Assembly: GCA_004551865.1 (NCBI GenBank)
Contig: SFPR01000014.1
Span: forward strand, 1-52,734
Reading direction: 5' to 3'
Length of the DNA stretch: 52,734 bases
Source of the DNA: Bacteroidales bacterium
GTDB lineage: Bacteria; Bacteroidota; Bacteroidia; Bacteroidales; P3
In this document: positions 51,403 to 52,734 of the stretch, one piece after another
Position numbering within the stretch: the stretch's first letter is position 1
Layout of the letters: the number at the start of each line of letters is the position of its first letter
Notes under the pieces: model-generated
Databases searched by the model: none
The model's input: only the letters and a program-made list of their open reading frames with translations
What the model was told of the DNA's origin: nothing
Translations under genes and position numbers: made by a program

Positions 51403-51735
51403 ATGCAAAGATTTAGCGAATACAGAATTATGTGGGTAATGGTACTTTTTGATTTGCCGACCGAAACCAAGAAAGACCGGGCGGCAGCAGCCAAATTTCG
51501 TAAAACCCTTTTGGAAGACGGTTTTACCATGTTTCAATTCTCTATCTATGTGCGACATTGTCCGAGCAAAGAAAATGCCGATGTCCACATCAAACGAGTA
51601 AAGAACGCCATGCCGGAACATGGAAAAGTAGGAATGTTCTGCATAACCGACAAACAATTTGGCGAAATAGAAATCTTCTATTGCCGCAAACCGGAACAAC
51701 AAAAAGGCTGCACCCAGCAATTAGAACTATTCTAA
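51403..51735 (+). CDS. cas2: CRISPR adaptation protein Cas2
   Basis: The 110-aa ferredoxin-like protein bridges two Cas1 dimers in the spacer integration complex. It shows the start 'YRIMWVMVLFDLPTETKKDR' with the conserved Asp17, 'FRKTLLEDGFTMFQFSIYVRHCPSKENADVHIKRVKNAMPEHGKVGMFCITDKQFGEIEIF', and a tail 'QQLELF' that resembles the C-terminal strand used for Cas1 contact. It ends the cas operon, 68 nt before the first repeat. A small stem-loop lies in that gap. Confidence 0.95.
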   Translation: MQRFSEYRIMWVMVLFDLPTETKKDRAAAAKFRKTLLEDGFTMFQFSIYVRHCPSKENADVHIKRVKNAMPEHGKVGMFCITDKQFGEIEIFYCRKPEQQKGCTQQLELF

Positions 51736-51777
51736 ACTCGCCGATTTTTATTTTCTAATCAGCCCTATAAACAACTA

Positions 51778-51800
51778 AATCCGAGCAACTTACCCGGATT
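51778..51800. other. Stem-loop between cas2 and the first repeat
   Basis: AATCCG (51778-51783) and CGGATT (51795-51800) form a 6-bp stem with an 11-nt loop, 4 nt before repeat 1. No T-run follows in either direction. It may mark the 3' end of the array transcript or a processing or integration site; function is not shown. Confidence 0.45.
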
Positions 51801-51803
51801 CAG

Positions 51804-52734
51804 GTTGTGTTTACAACTGCAAAGATACTAATTTGAAAGCAATTCACAACTATCCAATGTGATGCTTCCAAAGAGGAAATGGTTGTGTTTACAACTGCAA
51901 AGATACTAATTTGAAAGCAATTCACAACTTTTGTTGGAAATTTCCAATTTTCAACAAGTTGTGTTTACAACTGCAAAGATACTAATTTGAAAGCAATTCA
52001 CAACTAAGACAGGCGTTTATTGCTGACTACGAGAGTTGTGTTTACAACTGCAAAGATACTAATTTGAAAGCAATTCACAACAACCTGCCTTGCAACGCTG
52101 TCCGCATCATGGTTGTGTTTACAACTGCAAAGATACTAATTTGAAAGCAATTCACAACGTCTTGGCACCAATCGTTTACGGCTTAGTGGGTTGTGTTTAC
52201 AACTGCAAAGATACTAATTTGAAAGCAATTCACAACATGCACCTCTTATAGGATTAGCACAAAACAGGTTGTGTTTACAACTGCAAAGATACTAATTTGA
52301 AAGCAATTCACAACAAGAACCATTCGACGAAAAAGGTAATATGAGGTTGTGTTTACAACTGCAAAGATACTAATTTGAAAGCAATTCACAACCATGGTTT
52401 TACTAAAACATACCTATTTGAAAGCAATTCACAACTTTGTCTGACTATCTCGGAGTACCAACAAAGGTTGTGTTTACAACTGCAAAGATACTAATTTGAA
52501 AGCAATTCACAACTTTGGATTTACCAAAACATACCTTGACAGAGTTGTGTTTACAACTGCAAAGATACTAATTTGAAAGCAATTCACAACACATTATCTG
52601 CAACCAGGCGAAAATTGGGAGTTGTGTTTACAACTGCAAAGATACTAATTTGAAAGCAATTCACAACAACTCGAACAACTCCAATAAAAGCTTACCTGTT
52701 GTGTTTGCAACTGCAAAGATACTAATTTGAAAGC
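51804..52734 (-). CRISPR. Type II-C CRISPR array, 47-nt repeats, 12 spacers seen
   Basis: Full repeats start at 51804, 51882, 51958, 52035, 52112, 52190, 52268, 52346, 52467, 52544 and 52621. A 20-nt truncated repeat is at 52416-52435, and a repeat cut by the window end starts at 52698. Spacers are 29-31 nt, except spacer 8, which is 23 nt (52393-52415). The ends of each repeat are inverted (GTTGTG / CACAAC). On the - strand the repeat begins GTTGTGAATTGCTTTCAAAT, the usual start of Bacteroides II-C crRNA repeats, and the tracrRNA pairs with that strand. The array is therefore probably transcribed toward cas2, opposite to the cas genes. The last repeat has one change, A to G at 52707. The array continues past the window. 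Confidence 0.97.
52416..52435 (-). repeat. Truncated CRISPR repeat
   Basis: Only the 20 nt equivalent to positions 1-20 of the - strand repeat remain. The other 27 nt and about 7 nt of spacer 8 are missing. The kept part is the half that pairs with the tracrRNA. Confidence 0.9.

Noticed and set aside
1..52734. Insertion sequences, prophage genes, tRNA or rRNA genes
   Set aside because: I looked for transposase, integrase, phage structural and RNA-gene patterns and saw none; a covariance-model scan would be needed to exclude a tRNA formally.

Overview
The window looks like a chromosomal segment of a Bacteroidota bacterium, most likely order Bacteroidales. Evidence: secreted proteins carry type IX secretion system (T9SS) type A C-terminal sorting domains; a porZ homologue is present; several families typical of the phylum occur (DUF4290, DUF4837, DUF4369 lipoprotein, Na+-translocating methylmalonyl-CoA decarboxylase); and promoters follow the Bacteroidota pattern TTTG-N19/20-TAnnTTTG. 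Composition is moderately AT-rich. I saw no rRNA or tRNA gene and no insertion sequence. The species cannot be named from sequence alone.

Layout. 1-10 kb, + strand: end of a beta-helix surface protein, pyruvate phosphate dikinase, a TlpA-like thioredoxin-fold protein, chorismate synthase, a DUF4369 lipoprotein, an LpxH-like phosphoesterase, gcvT and an endonuclease/exonuclease/phosphatase-fold protein. 10-14 kb, - strand: an AraC regulator and a three-gene operon of apparently exported enzymes. 14-16.6 kb: a heavy-metal P-type ATPase divergent from a Fur-family regulator. 16.6-25.4 kb, - strand: RidA, two tandem M6 metalloproteases and a third T9SS cargo protein. 25.7-31.1 kb, - strand: an overlapping block UvrD/PcrA helicase - DUF4290 - murA - degenerate arginase-fold protein. 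31.1-31.7 kb: a gene-poor stretch with a 33-bp minisatellite and an LRR-protein remnant. 31.7-36.3 kb, - strand: methylmalonyl-CoA epimerase and decarboxylase operon. 36.5-41.8 kb: a DUF4837 lipoprotein and an accessory patch (Fic protein, CoiA-like protein, two small envelope proteins). 41.8-46.1 kb: prfA, porZ (frameshifted) and recO. 46.1-52.7 kb: a type II-C CRISPR-Cas locus.

The CRISPR-Cas locus is the most interesting part. cas9 (1389 aa, all nuclease motifs present), cas1 and cas2 run on the + strand, with no csn2 or cas4. I infer that the RNA components run the other way. A tracrRNA with anti-repeat, hairpins and a terminator is encoded on the - strand inside the cas9 5' leader. The 47-nt repeats, read on the - strand, each contain a complete Bacteroidota-type promoter (GTTG-N19-TATCTTTG), which suggests one promoter per spacer as in Neisseria type II-C. 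One repeat is truncated to exactly its crRNA-handle half. Two spacers (8 and 10) appear to match the same codon-aligned site in diverged homologous genes.

Other notable points: porZ is broken by a 26-bp tandem duplication whose removal restores a single frame; MurA has Asp at the usual active-site Cys; and a family of terminator-like hairpins shares one stem core. Functions come from reading motifs in translated sequence, without database searches.
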